DNA of 64,000 bases from Sulfuricella sp. (lineage in GTDB: Bacteria; Pseudomonadota; Gammaproteobacteria; Burkholderiales; Sulfuricellaceae), in contig JAHFRP010000003.1 of the NCBI GenBank assembly GCA_023266195.1, forward strand, positions 224,101 through 288,100. Reading direction: 5' to 3'. The position numbers and the translations under genes are program-made. This document shows, one piece after another, positions 26,015 to 35,111 of this stretch; position 1 is the first letter of the stretch; every line of letters begins with the position of its first letter. A model generated the notes under the pieces. That model ran no database searches. It was not told the DNA's origin and worked only from the letters and a program-made list of their open reading frames with translations.

Positions 26015-27991
26015 ATGAATACCGCTTTCAAATATAGCCTGCTTTCTCTTGCCGTTTTGGCGCCAGCGGCTTCCGCCGAGGAAATCCCGCTTTATCGCGG
26101 CGACGAAATTATTGTTACCGCGACACGCTTCGACGCTGAGCCGCGCGTGCCGGCCAATATCAGTGTTATCACCCGCGAAGAAATCCGCAATTCGCCGGCC
26201 CTCGACTTGCCCGACCTCCTCAAAACCCGGGCAGGCGTCGACGTGCGCCCGCTGTATGGCCACCTGGGCATCGATGCCGCAGTGGATCTGCGCGGCTTTG
26301 GCGATACCGCCGTCAGCAATACCCTGATCCTCCTCGACGGCCAGCGGCTCAATCCCATCGATTCCGGAAACATCAGCTGGTCGACCATCCCATTGGGCAG
26401 TATTCAGCGCATCGAGATCCAGCGGGGCGCCGGCACCGTGCTCTACGGTGACCGGGCCAGTGGCGGCGTCGTCAATATCGTCACCGACAAGTCTGGCACG
26501 CCGCGCGCCTCCGTTTCGGCCAGCGCCGGCAGCTACGGCTACCGCGGCCTGGATGCCTCTGCCGCCGGTGGCAACGAAGCCGGCTATGCCAACATCTTCG
26601 CCCACACCGCCTCGTCCGACGGCTGGCGCCGCAATAGCCGGCAGGATCAGCAATCGGTTTCCGGTCGCGCCGGCCGCTACGTTGAAACTGGCGAGGTCGC
26701 CCTCGACTACGCTGCCTACAAGGAATCCTCAGGACTGCCGGGTTACCTGCTGCCCGCTGCCTACCAGTCCGATCCCCGCGCCGCGTCGACGCTCTTCGAC
26801 AGCCAGAGCCGTAGCGGGTACCGCCTGCGCCCCGGCGTCAAACTGCGTCTCTCCGATACGTTGATGCTGGAGGCGGAGGTGTCCGATGAACATGCGTCTC
26901 AGCACTGGAACACGGTTTCCTGGGGCAGTGTCTCCGACCGTGACAACCACACCCAGTCCCTGACGCCCCGCCTGCGCTGGCGCCACGGCCTCGAAGGGCT
27001 CGCCAGCGAGACCGTCGTCGGCCTGGACTACTACGACGGCAGGTTTGATTCGCGTTCTTCGGCGGCGCCCGTCCAATGGGCGGCACAGACCAGCAACGCC
27101 GTTTATTTCCAAAATTCCACCGCCCTGACCGATGCCTGGACAGCCACGCTCGGCGGGCGCAGCCAGCGTATGGATCAGAGAGTCCACCAGGACGCTTACG
27201 CATCCTGGTTCACGTCCGCCATGGACGGCAACAGCATACGCACCCGGAACGCCTACGACCTGGGAGCCAGCTACGACGGCCAGGGTTGGCGGGTATATGG
27301 CAAGACGGGCCGCACCTTTCGCTTTGCCAACGCCGACGAGCTGTTCCGCTATGATCCGCTCACCGGTAACCCCTTGTTTGCGGGTGATTTGCGGCCGCAG
27401 CAGGGCACTTTGCACGAGGTCGGCGGCAGCCTGAGCGCTGGCCCGGTCAAGTTGCGCGGCGCCCTCTATCGTTTGGACATGACGGACGAAATCGGCTATG
27501 ACAATTCTGTCGGCACCAACATCAATTTCGATCCGACGCGCCGCCAAGGCCTGGAATTCGAAATGGACTGGCGACTCAGCGAGCGGTTCAAGACGCGCCT
27601 CGCCTATACTTATACCGATGCCGAGTTCCGTAGCGGGCCTTATGCCGGCAAGCGCGTACCCCTTGTTTCCCGCGACAAGGTCAGCCTGCAATTGACTTGG
27701 GACGCAGGCGCCGCCGGCAGTTACAGCGCCGTGGCCAATGCCGCCGGCGGGCGCAGCTACAGCGGCGATTACACCAACTCACGCGGCAACCTCGCCGGCT
27801 ACACCACCCTCGACCTGCTCGGGGCTTGGAACCTGAAGCCCTGGAAGGTCACGGCACGGCTCCTCAATGCCTTCGATAAGCGCTATGCGGCCTTCGCCGG
27901 TTATGCGACCTACCTGACCCCCCCGAATTATTTCTACTACCCGGCGGATGGACGCACCTTCGCACTTACAGTCGGCTATGATTTTAAGTAA
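26015..27991 (+). CDS. btuB: TonB-dependent vitamin B12 receptor BtuB
   Basis: The 658-residue outer-membrane protein starts with a signal peptide (MNTAFKYSLLSLAVLAPAA, cleavage near SA-EE). A TonB box DEIIVTATRF follows, then a plug domain (INPI, GNISW, IQRGAGTVLYGDRASGG) and a 22-strand-type barrel ending in aromatic F-x-L-T-V-G-Y-D-F-K. The riboswitch upstream identifies the ligand as a cobamide. The ATG at 26015 gives the signal peptide, while an in-frame ATG at 25979 does not. The gene heads the cob operon. Confidence 0.93.
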   Translation: MNTAFKYSLLSLAVLAPAASAEEIPLYRGDEIIVTATRFDAEPRVPANISVITREEIRNSPALDLPDLLKTRAGVDVRPLYGHLGIDAAVDLRGFGDTAVSNTLILLDGQRLNPIDSGNISWSTIPLGSIQRIEIQRGAGTVLYGDRASGGVVNIVTDKSGTPRASVSASAGSYGYRGLDASAAGGNEAGYANIFAHTASSDGWRRNSRQDQQSVSGRAGRYVETGEVALDYAAYKESSGLPGYLLPAAYQSDPRAASTLFDSQSRSGYRLRPGVKLRLSDTLMLEAEVSDEHASQHWNTVSWGSVSDRDNHTQSLTPRLRWRHGLEGLASETVVGLDYYDGRFDSRSSAAPVQWAAQTSNAVYFQNSTALTDAWTATLGGRSQRMDQRVHQDAYASWFTSAMDGNSIRTRNAYDLGASYDGQGWRVYGKTGRTFRFANADELFRYDPLTGNPLFAGDLRPQQGTLHEVGGSLSAGPVKLRGALYRLDMTDEIGYDNSVGTNINFDPTRRQGLEFEMDWRLSERFKTRLAYTYTDAEFRSGPYAGKRVPLVSRDKVSLQLTWDAGAAGSYSAVANAAGGRSYSGDYTNSRGNLAGYTTLDLLGAWNLKPWKVTARLLNAFDKRYAAFAGYATYLTPPNYFYYPADGRTFALTVGYDFK

Positions 27992-28246
27992 CTCTGTTAC
28001 GGGAGCCGCTGTTGCGCCTTGGGCGCATCGGGCGCTCCTGTATTATCGAGCCGCCAGATAAGGAGTCCGTCATGTCGTCTTTGTCCTGCCGTCGGTCAAT
28101 GCGCTCCTCTTCCGCGGGTGGCCACCCTCACCCCAACCCTCTCCCGCGAGGGCTGCCCTCTTCTCAATCCTCTCCCGCAAGCGGGAGAGGAGGCAAACGA
28201 GAAAGGCGCTTGTTCCGATTGGGGGCAATGGTGAGGGGCGTCGGTT
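27992..28246. repeat. CCCTCTCCC-type intergenic repeat between btuB and cobO
   Basis: The 255-base gap has no supported gene. At 28,124-28,190 there are two palindromic units (CTCTCCCGCGAGGG and CCTCTCCCGCAAGCGGGAGAGG), the second able to form an 8-9 bp hairpin. They belong to the same family as the repeats near 23,560, 43,379 and 53,624. A ribosome site GAGGGG at 28,233-28,238 serves cobO. The hairpins may attenuate transcription from btuB into the salvage genes. Confidence 0.55.
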
Positions 28247-28840
28247 TTGATCGATAGCCGCCACCATGCCCGCATGCAGCGCAGGAAGGCCGTGGTGGAC
28301 GCCGGCATCGCCTGCGCTACGGTCGAGCGCGGCCTGCTGCTGGTGCTCACCGGCAACGGCAAGGGCAAATCCTCCTCCGCCTTCGGCATGGTCGCCCGTG
28401 CCTTGGGTCACGGCATGAAGGTGGGCGTGGCGCAGTTCATCAAGAGTCGCTCCGATACGGGCGAGGAAGCTTTCTTCAGCCGCCAGCCCGGCGTGGAATG
28501 GCATGTGCTCGGCGAAGGTTTCACCTGGGAAACCCAGAGTCGCGAACAGGATATCGCCACCGCCCGACGCGGCTGGGAGGTCGCGCAACGCATGCTGGCC
28601 GACCCGGCTATCGACCTGGTGGTGCTGGATGAGCTCACCTATCTGCTGAAAGACGGCTACCTCGACCAGGTTGCCGTGCTCGCCGCCATCGCCGCTCGCC
28701 CGCCCATGCAGCATATCGTCGTCACCGGCCGGGGCGCTACGCCGGCGCTGGTCGAGCTGGCCGACACCGTGTCCGAAATCGCCGATATAAAACATGCCTA
28801 TCGCGCGGGAGTCAAGGCGCAGAAGGGTGTGGATTTGTGA
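28247..28840 (+). CDS. cobO: Cob(I)yrinic acid a,c-diamide adenosyltransferase
   Basis: The 197-residue CobO/BtuR/CobA-family ATP:corrinoid adenosyltransferase has the P-loop VLTGNGKGKSSSAFG near residue 33, then FIKSRSDTGEEAFF, DLVVLDELTYLL and VTGRGATPALVELAD. It adds the adenosyl group to cob(I)alamin or precursors. The TTG at 28247 is taken as start because GAGGGG lies eight bases upstream and residues before the first ATG (28274) align with the conserved helical N-terminus. The stop overlaps cobU. Confidence 0.92.
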   Translation: MIDSRHHARMQRRKAVVDAGIACATVERGLLLVLTGNGKGKSSSAFGMVARALGHGMKVGVAQFIKSRSDTGEEAFFSRQPGVEWHVLGEGFTWETQSREQDIATARRGWEVAQRMLADPAIDLVVLDELTYLLKDGYLDQVAVLAAIAARPPMQHIVVTGRGATPALVELADTVSEIADIKHAYRAGVKAQKGVDL

Positions 28841-29352
28841 AAGAGCTGATCCTCGGCGGCGCCCGCTCGGGCAAGAGCGCCCTGGCGGAACGCCTTGCCC
28901 GCGAGAGCGAGCTCGATATCGTCTACATTGCCACGGCAACGGCGGGGGACGAGGAAATGGCCGGGCGCATCGCTCATCACCGCGAACGCCGCCCCGCCGG
29001 TTGGAGTCTGCTGGAGGAGCCGCGGCGGCTCGCGGCGGCGCTCCGGGAAGCGGCTGCGCCTGATCGTTGTCTGCTGGTGGATTGCCTGACCCTGTGGCTG
29101 AACAACGTAATCAGCGACGAAGCCTTGTTCCGGCGGGAGCGAGCGGCGCTGCTGGAAACCCTGCCCGGCTTGCCCGGCCGGGTGATCCTGGTGAGCAACG
29201 AAGTCGGCATGGGAATCGTCCCGTTGGGAGAGCTGACGCGTAAATATTGCGACGAGGCGGGCCGCCTGCATCAGGATTTGGCGCAATTGTGCGATCGGGT
29301 TGTTTTTGTGGCGGCAGGACTACCGTTATTCTTGAAAGGAAATACTTTATGA
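28837..29352 (+). CDS. cobU: Bifunctional adenosylcobinamide kinase / guanylyltransferase
   Basis: A 171-residue P-loop protein: LILGGARSGKSALAE at the N-terminus, YIATATAGDEEMAGRI, the guanylylation-site region IAHHRERRPAGW with the conserved His, VDCLTLWLNN and VSNEVGMGIVP. It phosphorylates adenosylcobinamide and adds GMP to give adenosyl-GDP-cobinamide. The GTG start overlaps the cobO stop; its own stop overlaps cobT (ATGA). Confidence 0.95.
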   Translation: MKELILGGARSGKSALAERLARESELDIVYIATATAGDEEMAGRIAHHRERRPAGWSLLEEPRRLAAALREAAAPDRCLLVDCLTLWLNNVISDEALFRRERAALLETLPGLPGRVILVSNEVGMGIVPLGELTRKYCDEAGRLHQDLAQLCDRVVFVAAGLPLFLKGNTL

Positions 29353-30398
29353 ATTTTGCATGGCTGAAGAATCCCGCTCGGGCACTGAATGGCGCCGCGC
29401 TGGAAGCGGCGCAAACGCGCCAGATGCAGCTTACCAAGCCGCCCGGCTCCCTGGGCGATCTCGAAGGAATCGCCATCCGCCTTGCCGGCATGCAGAGCAC
29501 CCAGCAGCCAGCCCTGGACCAGGTGCGCATTGCGGTGTTCGCCGCCGATCACGGCATCGCGGCGGAAGGCGTTTCGGCCTTTCCGCAGGCCGTCACCGGG
29601 CAGATGATCCTCAACTTCGCCCGTGGCGGCGCCGCAATCAGCGTACTGGCGCGCAATCTGGGTGCAAGCCTGGAAGTGGTCGACGTGGGCAGCATCGGGA
29701 ACAACGAAGCCATGACCGGCGTGGTGGTGCAAAAAGCGGCCAAGGGCGCCGCCAATTTTCGCCGCCAGCCGGCAATGACCGAAGTGCAGCTGGTTGCAGC
29801 CATGCAGGCAGGTCGCGACGCGGTGGAGCGGGCACGGCAAGACGGCGCACAACTTTTCATCGGCGGCGAGATGGGCATTGCCAACACCTCCGCCGCCACC
29901 GCCTTGGCCTGCGCCCTGCTGGGGCGCTCCGCCGGCGAAATCGCCGGGCCGGGCACCGGGCTGGATGCGGCCGGCGTGGCGCGCAAGGCGCAGATTATCG
30001 ACGAGTCGCTGGCGCTGCACCGTGCGGCCATGACGTCTCCGCTGGAAGCGTTGCGCCATGTCGGCGGCTTCGAGATCGCGGCGTTGGCCGCCGCCTACAT
30101 CGCCTGTGCCCAGGCAGGCCTGCCGGTACTGGTGGATGGTTTCATCGCCAGCTCGGCAGCGCTGGTGGCCATGAAAATCCGGCCGGATGCGGCGAACTGG
30201 TGGTTCTACGGCCACGCCTCGGCCGAGCCGGGCTATGTTCATTTGATGCGGGCGCTCGATGCCAAACCGTTGGTGAACCTGGGTATGCGCCTGGGCGAAG
30301 GCAGCGGCGCGGCGGTGGCGCTGCCGATTCTGCGGCTTGCCGCCGCCCTGCACGGACAAATGGCCACCTTCGGCGATGCCGGCGTGTCGGAAGGCTGA
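29349..30398 (+). CDS. cobT: Nicotinate-nucleotide-dimethylbenzimidazole phosphoribosyltransferase
   Basis: Standard length, 349 residues. Signature blocks are KPPGSLGDLEG, FAADHGIAAEGVSAFPQ with the conserved His-Gly, GGAAISVLAR, GGEMGIANTSAATAL and the catalytic-base region near residue 315, NLGMRLGEGSGAA. It makes alpha-ribazole phosphate, the lower ligand. It is coupled to cobU (ATGA) and to cobC (TGATG). Confidence 0.96.
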   Translation: MNFAWLKNPARALNGAALEAAQTRQMQLTKPPGSLGDLEGIAIRLAGMQSTQQPALDQVRIAVFAADHGIAAEGVSAFPQAVTGQMILNFARGGAAISVLARNLGASLEVVDVGSIGNNEAMTGVVVQKAAKGAANFRRQPAMTEVQLVAAMQAGRDAVERARQDGAQLFIGGEMGIANTSAATALACALLGRSAGEIAGPGTGLDAAGVARKAQIIDESLALHRAAMTSPLEALRHVGGFEIAALAAAYIACAQAGLPVLVDGFIASSAALVAMKIRPDAANWWFYGHASAEPGYVHLMRALDAKPLVNLGMRLGEGSGAAVALPILRLAAALHGQMATFGDAGVSEG

Positions 30399-31015
30399 TG
30401 AGCGGCACCCCAATCACAACCACCGTCGATCTGATCCGCCATGGCGAGCCGGCGGGAGGCGTCAGGTTTCGCGGCCATACCGACGACCCCTTGAGCGAGT
30501 TGGGCTGGGCTCAGATGCGCGCGGCCATCCAAAAAGGGCGCCAGTGGGATGCCGTGATCAGCTCCCCGCTGCTGCGCTGCGCCGAGTTCGCTGCCGAGCT
30601 GGCCGTTGGCGCCGGCATTCCTCTGGAAACCGAGGCCCGCTTCGAGGAAATCGGCTTCGGCGACTGGGAAGGCCGCGCCCCCGAAGAATTGATGCAAACC
30701 GATGCCGGTTGCCTCGACCGCCTGTGGCGCGATCCGGCAGGCTACACCCCGCCCGGCGGAGAGGGGTTGGCGGCTTTCGCCGCGCGGGTAACCGCGGGCT
30801 GGAACGAGCTTCTGTGCCGCCATGCCGGCGAAAGCATCCTGGTGGTGGCGCACGGCGGCGTGAATCGGGTGATCCTGTGCCACGCCCTGCAAATCCCCAT
30901 TCAAAACATGTTCCGGCTGGACGTGCCGTTTGCCGCGCTGAGCCGGGTTCGGGTTCTCGGCAACGGCGCCGAAGCCCTGCCGCAATTGCTGTTTCATAGC
31001 GGCCCTCCGCCATGA
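30398..31015 (+). CDS. cobC: Alpha-ribazole phosphatase (histidine phosphatase family)
   Basis: The 205-residue protein has the catalytic [12 protein letters not shown] near residue 10 (RHG), [33 protein letters not shown] and the second histidine in [11 protein letters not shown]. It removes phosphate from alpha-ribazole-5'-phosphate or from adenosylcobalamin phosphate. The operon position between cobT and cobS separates it from generic phosphoglycerate mutases. Confidence 0.9.
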   Translation: MSGTPITTTVDLIRHGEPAGGVRFRGHTDDPLSELGWAQMRAAIQKGRQWDAVISSPLLRCAEFAAELAVGAGIPLETEARFEEIGFGDWEGRAPEELMQTDAGCLDRLWRDPAGYTPPGGEGLAAFAARVTAGWNELLCRHAGESILVVAHGGVNRVILCHALQIPIQNMFRLDVPFAALSRVRVLGNGAEALPQLLFHSGPPP

Positions 31016-31746
31016 AAGCGTTTTTGCTGGCCTTGCAGTTCCTCACCTGTCTCCCGCTTTCCCTGAAAGCCGAGCCGGGCCCGGCGGACTGGGGCCGGTC
31101 GGCGCTTGCCTATCCTGCAATCGGCCTCCTGATCGGCTTTCTGCTGGCGGGTTTGCAGCGGCTGACAGGACATGCCGATCCGCTGCTCCAGGCGGCATTG
31201 CTGACCGCAGCCTGGGCACTCGTCACCGGCGGCCTGCACCTGGACGGCCTGGCGGACAGCGCCGACGCCTGGGTGGGCGGCCACGGCGACCGCGCACGGA
31301 CCTTGGCGATCATGAAGGATCCGCGCAGCGGCCCGGCGGCAGTTTCGACAGTCGTGCTCACCTTGCTGCTGAAATTCGCCGCGCTGTTTGTGCTGGCCAA
31401 GGCAGACGCATGGCCAGCGCTGCTGCTCGCCCCGGTGCAGGGCCGGTCGACGCTGGTCGCGCTGCTACTGAGCACGCCTTACGTTCGGCCTGGGGGCATG
31501 GGGTCGGCGCTCGCGGTCCATCTGCCGCGGGCAGCTGCGGTGCTGGTGCTGCTCCTGGTCGCGGCAGTCGCTTTTGCCGCAGGCAACGCGGGTGCGCTGG
31601 CGCTGGCAGCGGCGGTCGCCGCGGGGCTGTTTTTGCGCTGGTTGACGATGCGCCGGCTCGGCGGCATGACCGGCGACACCCTGGGTGCCGCGGTCGAATT
31701 GACCGAGCTCGCGGTGCTCGTCGCTCTCGCCCTGGAACTGTCATGA
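31012..31746 (+). CDS. cobS: Adenosylcobinamide-GDP ribazoletransferase
   Basis: Integral membrane protein of 244 residues, with LQFLTCLPL at the N-terminus, the conserved [16 protein letters not shown] near residue 71, and [10 protein letters not shown]. It joins AdoGDP-cobinamide with alpha-ribazole (phosphate) at the inner membrane. The C-terminus [19 protein letters not shown] is also typical. The ATG overlaps the cobC stop and the stop overlaps cobQ. Confidence 0.95.
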   Translation: MKAFLLALQFLTCLPLSLKAEPGPADWGRSALAYPAIGLLIGFLLAGLQRLTGHADPLLQAALLTAAWALVTGGLHLDGLADSADAWVGGHGDRARTLAIMKDPRSGPAAVSTVVLTLLLKFAALFVLAKADAWPALLLAPVQGRSTLVALLLSTPYVRPGGMGSALAVHLPRAAAVLVLLLVAAVAFAAGNAGALALAAAVAAGLFLRWLTMRRLGGMTGDTLGAAVELTELAVLVALALELS

Positions 31747-33155
31747 GCGCCAGGACGCTGATGATCCAGGGCTGCACCTCGGATGCGGGCAAAAGCGCGC
31801 TGGTGACGGGCATATGCCGCGTGCTCTACCGCCACGGCCGGTGCGCCGCTCCGTTCAAGCCGCAGAACTTGGCGCTGAACAGCGCGGTGACGGCGGACGG
31901 CGGCGAGATTGGCCGCGCCCAGGCGGTGCAGACCCAGGCGTGCGGGCTGGAGCCGCATACCGACATGAACCCGGTGCTGCTCAAGCCCAACACCAACACC
32001 GACATCGGCGCCCAGGTGATCGTCCATGGCCGGGCAATCGGCAACATGGAGCCGATGCTTACCCCCGCTTCAAACCCCCGCTGCTGGATAGCGTGCCGGC
32101 TTCCTTCAGCCGGCTCAAGGCGGGCTTCGGGCGTATCGTCGCGAGGGGGCGGGCAGCCCGGCGAAGATCAACCTGCGCGAGCACGACATCGCCAACATGG
32201 GCTTCGCCGAGGCGGCGGACTGCCCGGTAATCCTGGTTGCCGACATCGACCGCGGCGGCATGTTCGCCCATCTGGTGGGGAAGCTGGAACTGCTGTCGCC
32301 TTCCGGACAGGCGCGGGTGCATGGCTTCGTCATCAATCGCTTTCGGAACGACACCGGGCTGCTGCGGCCGGGACTGGACTGGCTGGAACGGCGCACCGGC
32401 AAGCCGATATTCGGCGTGCTGCCGCAGTTGCACGGTCTGCATCTGGAGGCCGAGGACGGACTCGGGTCGCTGGTTCGAAGCCGGGGTGGGAACCCCTCTG
32501 CGGGTGATTGTGCCGCTGCTGCCGCACATCGGCAACCACAGCGATTTCGACCCGCCGCGCCTGCATCCGGATGTCTCGCTGCGCTTTGTTGCCGCCGGTG
32601 AGCCCATTCCCGCGACAGACCTCATTACCCTGCCAGGCAGCAAGAACGTGCGCGACGACCTCGCCTGGTTGCGGACCAACGGCTGGGAGCGCGCAATCCA
32701 ACGGCATTTACGCTATGGCGGCCGGCTTATCGCCATCTGCGGCGAATTCCAGATGCTGGGGCGGCGCATTCTTGCCCCCTTGGGCCTGGAATCCGGAGCG
32801 GGGAAAAGCGCCGGCCTCGGCCTGCTGGACATGGAGACGGAATTGAAAAAGGGCAAGCAGTCAGCGCTACGAAATTCACGCCGGGGCCAGCGCGAGTGCC
32901 GCCTTGCTCCAGCCCGCGATCCGGCTTGAGAGCGGTGATGATGGCGCGATCGCGCCAGATGGATATAGCCTCGGCACCTATGTGCATGGCCTGTTCGACC
33001 GGAAGGAGGTATGTGCTGCATTGCTGCGCTGGTCTGAGCTGGCGGAGCCATCGGTTCTGGATTACGAAGCCCTGCACGAAGCAGGAATCGAACGTATGGC
33101 GGATGCGATAGAGCAGCATCTCGATTGGCGCGAATTGGATCGAATTTTTACCTGA
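31743..33155 (+). pseudogene. cobQ: Cobyric acid synthase, broken by multiple frameshifts
   Basis: The pieces spell an almost whole CobQ but lie in different frames. [20 protein letters not shown] through GRAIGNME is in one frame to about 32,051. [15 protein letters not shown] to GRIV is in the next frame to about 32,141. [15 protein letters not shown] to LEAEDGLG runs to about 32,465. [18 protein letters not shown] to GLLDMETEL runs to about 32,850, and RYEIHAG to the end, including GTYVHGLFD, completes it. The first two breaks each fit loss of one base. The last lacks about 15 residues of the family sequence between the ETEL block and YEIHAG. CobQ amidates cobyrinic diamide in de novo synthesis; it is not needed to salvage cobinamide. 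Systematic sequencing error is the main alternative. Confidence 0.88.
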
Positions 33156-33203
33156 TATCCTTGAAAACTCTATTAAAACACTTTTAAAACGTACTGTTAC
33201 CAG

Positions 33204-33233
33204 TTGACTGGGCGGGATTTTTCCAATTATAGT
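33204..33233 (+). promoter_or_regulatory. Sigma-70-type promoter for the ZapB-like gene
   Basis: TTGACT at 33,204-33,209 and TATAGT at 33,228-33,233 are separated by 18 bases, a near-consensus housekeeping promoter. The expected transcription start, about seven bases on, falls at or next to the ATG at 33,240. There is no ribosome site before that ATG, so the message may be leaderless. Confidence 0.6.
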
Positions 33234-33239
33234 GTCAGC

Positions 33240-33440
33240 ATGGAAGCGGAACTCAAAGCTCTGGAACACAAAATCGAATTGTTCGTGCAGCTCAATCAGC
33301 GCCTGCGCGCCGAAAATTTGCAGCTGCGCCAGCAGATGGCGAATGTGCAGAACGAAAACAAGCACCTGTTCGACAAGATTCATGGTGCCCGTGGGCGGCT
33401 CGAAGCGCTGCTCGACCAGATTCCCGAGGAAGAAGCATGA
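33240..33440 (+). CDS. ZapB-like / TIGR02449-type coiled-coil cell division protein
   Basis: A 66-residue, all-helical coiled coil. Heptads run from residue 5 to about 50 (LEHKIELFVQLNQRL, LQLRQQMANVQNENKHLF) and it ends LLDQIPEEEA. Small proteins of this kind precede zapA in many gamma- and betaproteobacteria and resemble ZapB, the partner that links ZapA-FtsZ to MatP. The function is inferred from position and shape. ATG 33240 is preferred to the TTG at 33204, which is part of the promoter -35 box. Its stop overlaps zapA (ATGA). Confidence 0.8.
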   Translation: MEAELKALEHKIELFVQLNQRLRAENLQLRQQMANVQNENKHLFDKIHGARGRLEALLDQIPEEEA

Positions 33441-33748
33441 GCGCCGACGTCAAGGGTTTGGACGTAACCATCATGGGGCGCGAATTCCGCGTTGCCTGCC
33501 CGGAAGGCGAGCAGCAGGCGCTGCTCGAGTCGGTCGCCTACCTCGACCGGAAAATGCACGACATTCGCGACAAGGGCAAGGTCATCGGTGTCGAGCGTAT
33601 CGCCATCATGGCGGCATTGAATATCGCCCACGAATTCCTCTCCACCCGCCTCGCCGGCAGTTTTGACATCGGCGAATACAAGCGTAGAATGATTTCCATG
33701 CAGGCGCAGATCGAGCAGGCGATGGCCGATCAGGACGAGCTGTTCTAG
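33437..33748 (+). CDS. zapA: Cell division protein ZapA
   Basis: The 103-residue protein has the ZapA pattern: VTIMGREFRVACPEGEQQALLE at residues ~10-31, YLDRKMHDIRDKGKVIG, IAIMAALNIAHEFL, then a C-terminal coiled coil. ZapA bundles FtsZ filaments at midcell. It is followed by 6S RNA and ygfA, an order conserved across proteobacteria, which supports the call. Confidence 0.95.
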   Translation: MSADVKGLDVTIMGREFRVACPEGEQQALLESVAYLDRKMHDIRDKGKVIGVERIAIMAALNIAHEFLSTRLAGSFDIGEYKRRMISMQAQIEQAMADQDELF

Positions 33749-33777
33749 CCCTTCCTCCCCGCCGAACGGTTTTTCGA

Positions 33778-33955
33778 GTTGCTCCCTGCGGTGTTCGTCC
33801 AGGCCATATATTCTTTGACCGATTCGCATAGTCTGGTTGCGGCTGCTACGAGTGCTGTTGTGCGCGTCCCCACCGGATGTGCCTGATGCGCTCAGGCTGC
33901 GACCACCTTGAACCTCAGGTTCAAGATGCTGGTTTGGACGGCACTCGCGGGGGCT
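33778..33955 (+). ncRNA. ssrS: 6S RNA
   Basis: Between zapA and ygfA, the normal 6S locus, this ~178-base stretch has the expected long-hairpin design. The 5' arm CTCCCTGCGGTGTTCG (from 33,782) can pair with the 3' arm CGGCACTCGCGGGGGC (33,939-33,954). A central region has few pairs. The 3' half contains the hallmark CACCTTGAACCTCAGGTTCA (33,904-33,923). 6S RNA mimics an open promoter and binds sigma-70 RNA polymerase in stationary phase. The exact ends are estimates. Confidence 0.88.
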
Positions 33956-33961
33956 TTATCT

Positions 33962-34021
33962 TAGAGCCTGTTTCAGTCAATTTCATACTCCGCGAGGTAT
34001 GAAGTTGACTGAGAGGCTCTT
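33962..34021. repeat. Short palindromic element related to the MITE at 58,401
   Basis: An imperfect 60-base hairpin. The left arm AGAGCCTGTTTCAGTCAATT continues TTCATAC, and the right arm is GTATGAAGTTGACTGAGAGG followed by CTCT; an 8-base loop lies between. The arm ends (AGAGCCT, TTTCATAC, CCGCG) match the terminal repeats of the 182-base element at 58,401-58,582 in order. It sits just after 6S RNA and could double as its terminator. Confidence 0.6.
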
Positions 34022-34042
34022 AACCACCCATCCCGTTTCGCC

Positions 34043-34663
34043 ATGAACAAACGTGAACTGCGCGCCGTTCTGCGCCGGGCGCGCCGCAAGATCGCGCCCG
34101 CCCAGCGCCGGCATGCCGCCGACAGCCTGCGGCGGGTGGCCGTGGCCGAGGGCCTGCTGCTCAAGCCCGAGCGCGTCGGGTTCTACTCGGCGACCGCCGA
34201 GGAAATGAATTTGCTGCCCCTGCTCAACCAGACCCTGGGCCTGGGCAAATCGTGTTTCCTGCCCGTCGTGCCCCGCCGCTTCCAGCGCCGCCTCGGTTTC
34301 AGCCGGCTGACGCCCCTGCCGCGCTGGTATCTCAACCGCTTCGGCATCGACGAGCATTGGTCGCCACGCCCGGTGCGCGCCTGGCAATTGGATCTCCTGT
34401 TCGTCCCGCTGGTCGGCTTCGACGAAGCCTGCCATCGCCTCGGCATGGGCGGCGGCTTCTACGACGCCAGCCTGGCCTACCTGCGCCGCCGCAAGGCATG
34501 GCGCAAGCCGCTTCTGGTCGGCGTCGGCTACGAATGCCAGAAAGTCGCGCAAGTACCGGCCGACCCTTGGGACATGCATCTGGATGCGGTGATCACCGAA
34601 CGAAAAATCTATTGGTCGCGCTTTGCGAGTTTCACGCCAAAACAGGGGAAGGAAAATGCGTAG
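34043..34663 (+). CDS. ygfA: 5-formyltetrahydrofolate cyclo-ligase
   Basis: The 206-residue protein has the family's basic N-terminal substrate region (RRARRKIAPAQRR), GFYSATAEEMN, and the nucleotide-binding block HRLGMGGGFYDASLAYL near residue 133. It converts 5-formyl-THF to 5,10-methenyl-THF with ATP. It is the standard neighbour of 6S RNA. It overlaps the start of the EVE-domain gene by eight bases. Confidence 0.93.
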   Translation: MNKRELRAVLRRARRKIAPAQRRHAADSLRRVAVAEGLLLKPERVGFYSATAEEMNLLPLLNQTLGLGKSCFLPVVPRRFQRRLGFSRLTPLPRWYLNRFGIDEHWSPRPVRAWQLDLLFVPLVGFDEACHRLGMGGGFYDASLAYLRRRKAWRKPLLVGVGYECQKVAQVPADPWDMHLDAVITERKIYWSRFASFTPKQGKENA

Positions 34664-35111
34664 CTGGCTGATGAAGTCCGAACCGGGCGATTGCAGCATC
34701 GACGACCTCGCCGCCATGCCGGGCCAGACCGTGGCGTGGTACGGCGTGCGCAATTACCAGGCGCGCAATTTCATGCGCGACCAGATGAAAGTCGGCGATC
34801 AGGTGTTTTTCTATCATTCCAACTGTGCCGAACCGGGCATCGTCGGCTTGGCCGAAGTAAGCCGGCTGGCCTACCCCGACCACACCCAGTTCGACCCGAA
34901 CAACAAGTATTTCGACCCCAAGGCGACGCTGCAAACACCGCGCTGGTTCAACGTGGACGTGAAATTGGTCAGAAAAACCCGGCTGGCGAGCATCAAGGAA
35001 CTGCGCACTTATCCCGCGCTGGAACGCATGCGCGTGCTGCAAACCGGCAACCGGCTGTCGATTACGCCGGTCGATCCGCGCGAATGGGAATTCATTCTGG
35101 GAATCCTCTAA
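34656..35111 (+). CDS. EVE domain-containing protein
   Basis: A 151-residue single-domain protein opening RSWLMKSEPGD (the WLMKSEP motif of EVE domains), followed by VAWYGVRNYQARNFMRD, VFFYHSNCAEPGIVG and PRWFNVDVKLVRK. EVE is a PUA/YTH-like fold that binds modified bases in RNA or DNA. The housekeeping role of this stand-alone form is not established. The ATG at 34656 has GGGAAGG upstream. Confidence 0.92.
   Translation: MRSWLMKSEPGDCSIDDLAAMPGQTVAWYGVRNYQARNFMRDQMKVGDQVFFYHSNCAEPGIVGLAEVSRLAYPDHTQFDPNNKYFDPKATLQTPRWFNVDVKLVRKTRLASIKELRTYPALERMRVLQTGNRLSITPVDPREWEFILGIL

Noticed and set aside
32470..32480. GGTTCGAA resembling a tRNA T-loop
   Set aside because: It is inside the cobQ pseudogene, with no acceptor or anticodon stem around it.
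31410..32507. A single 365-codon frame across cobS end and cobQ
   Set aside because: Only the part 31,743-32,051 encodes CobQ; before it the frame shadows cobS and after it the CobQ sequence continues in other frames.
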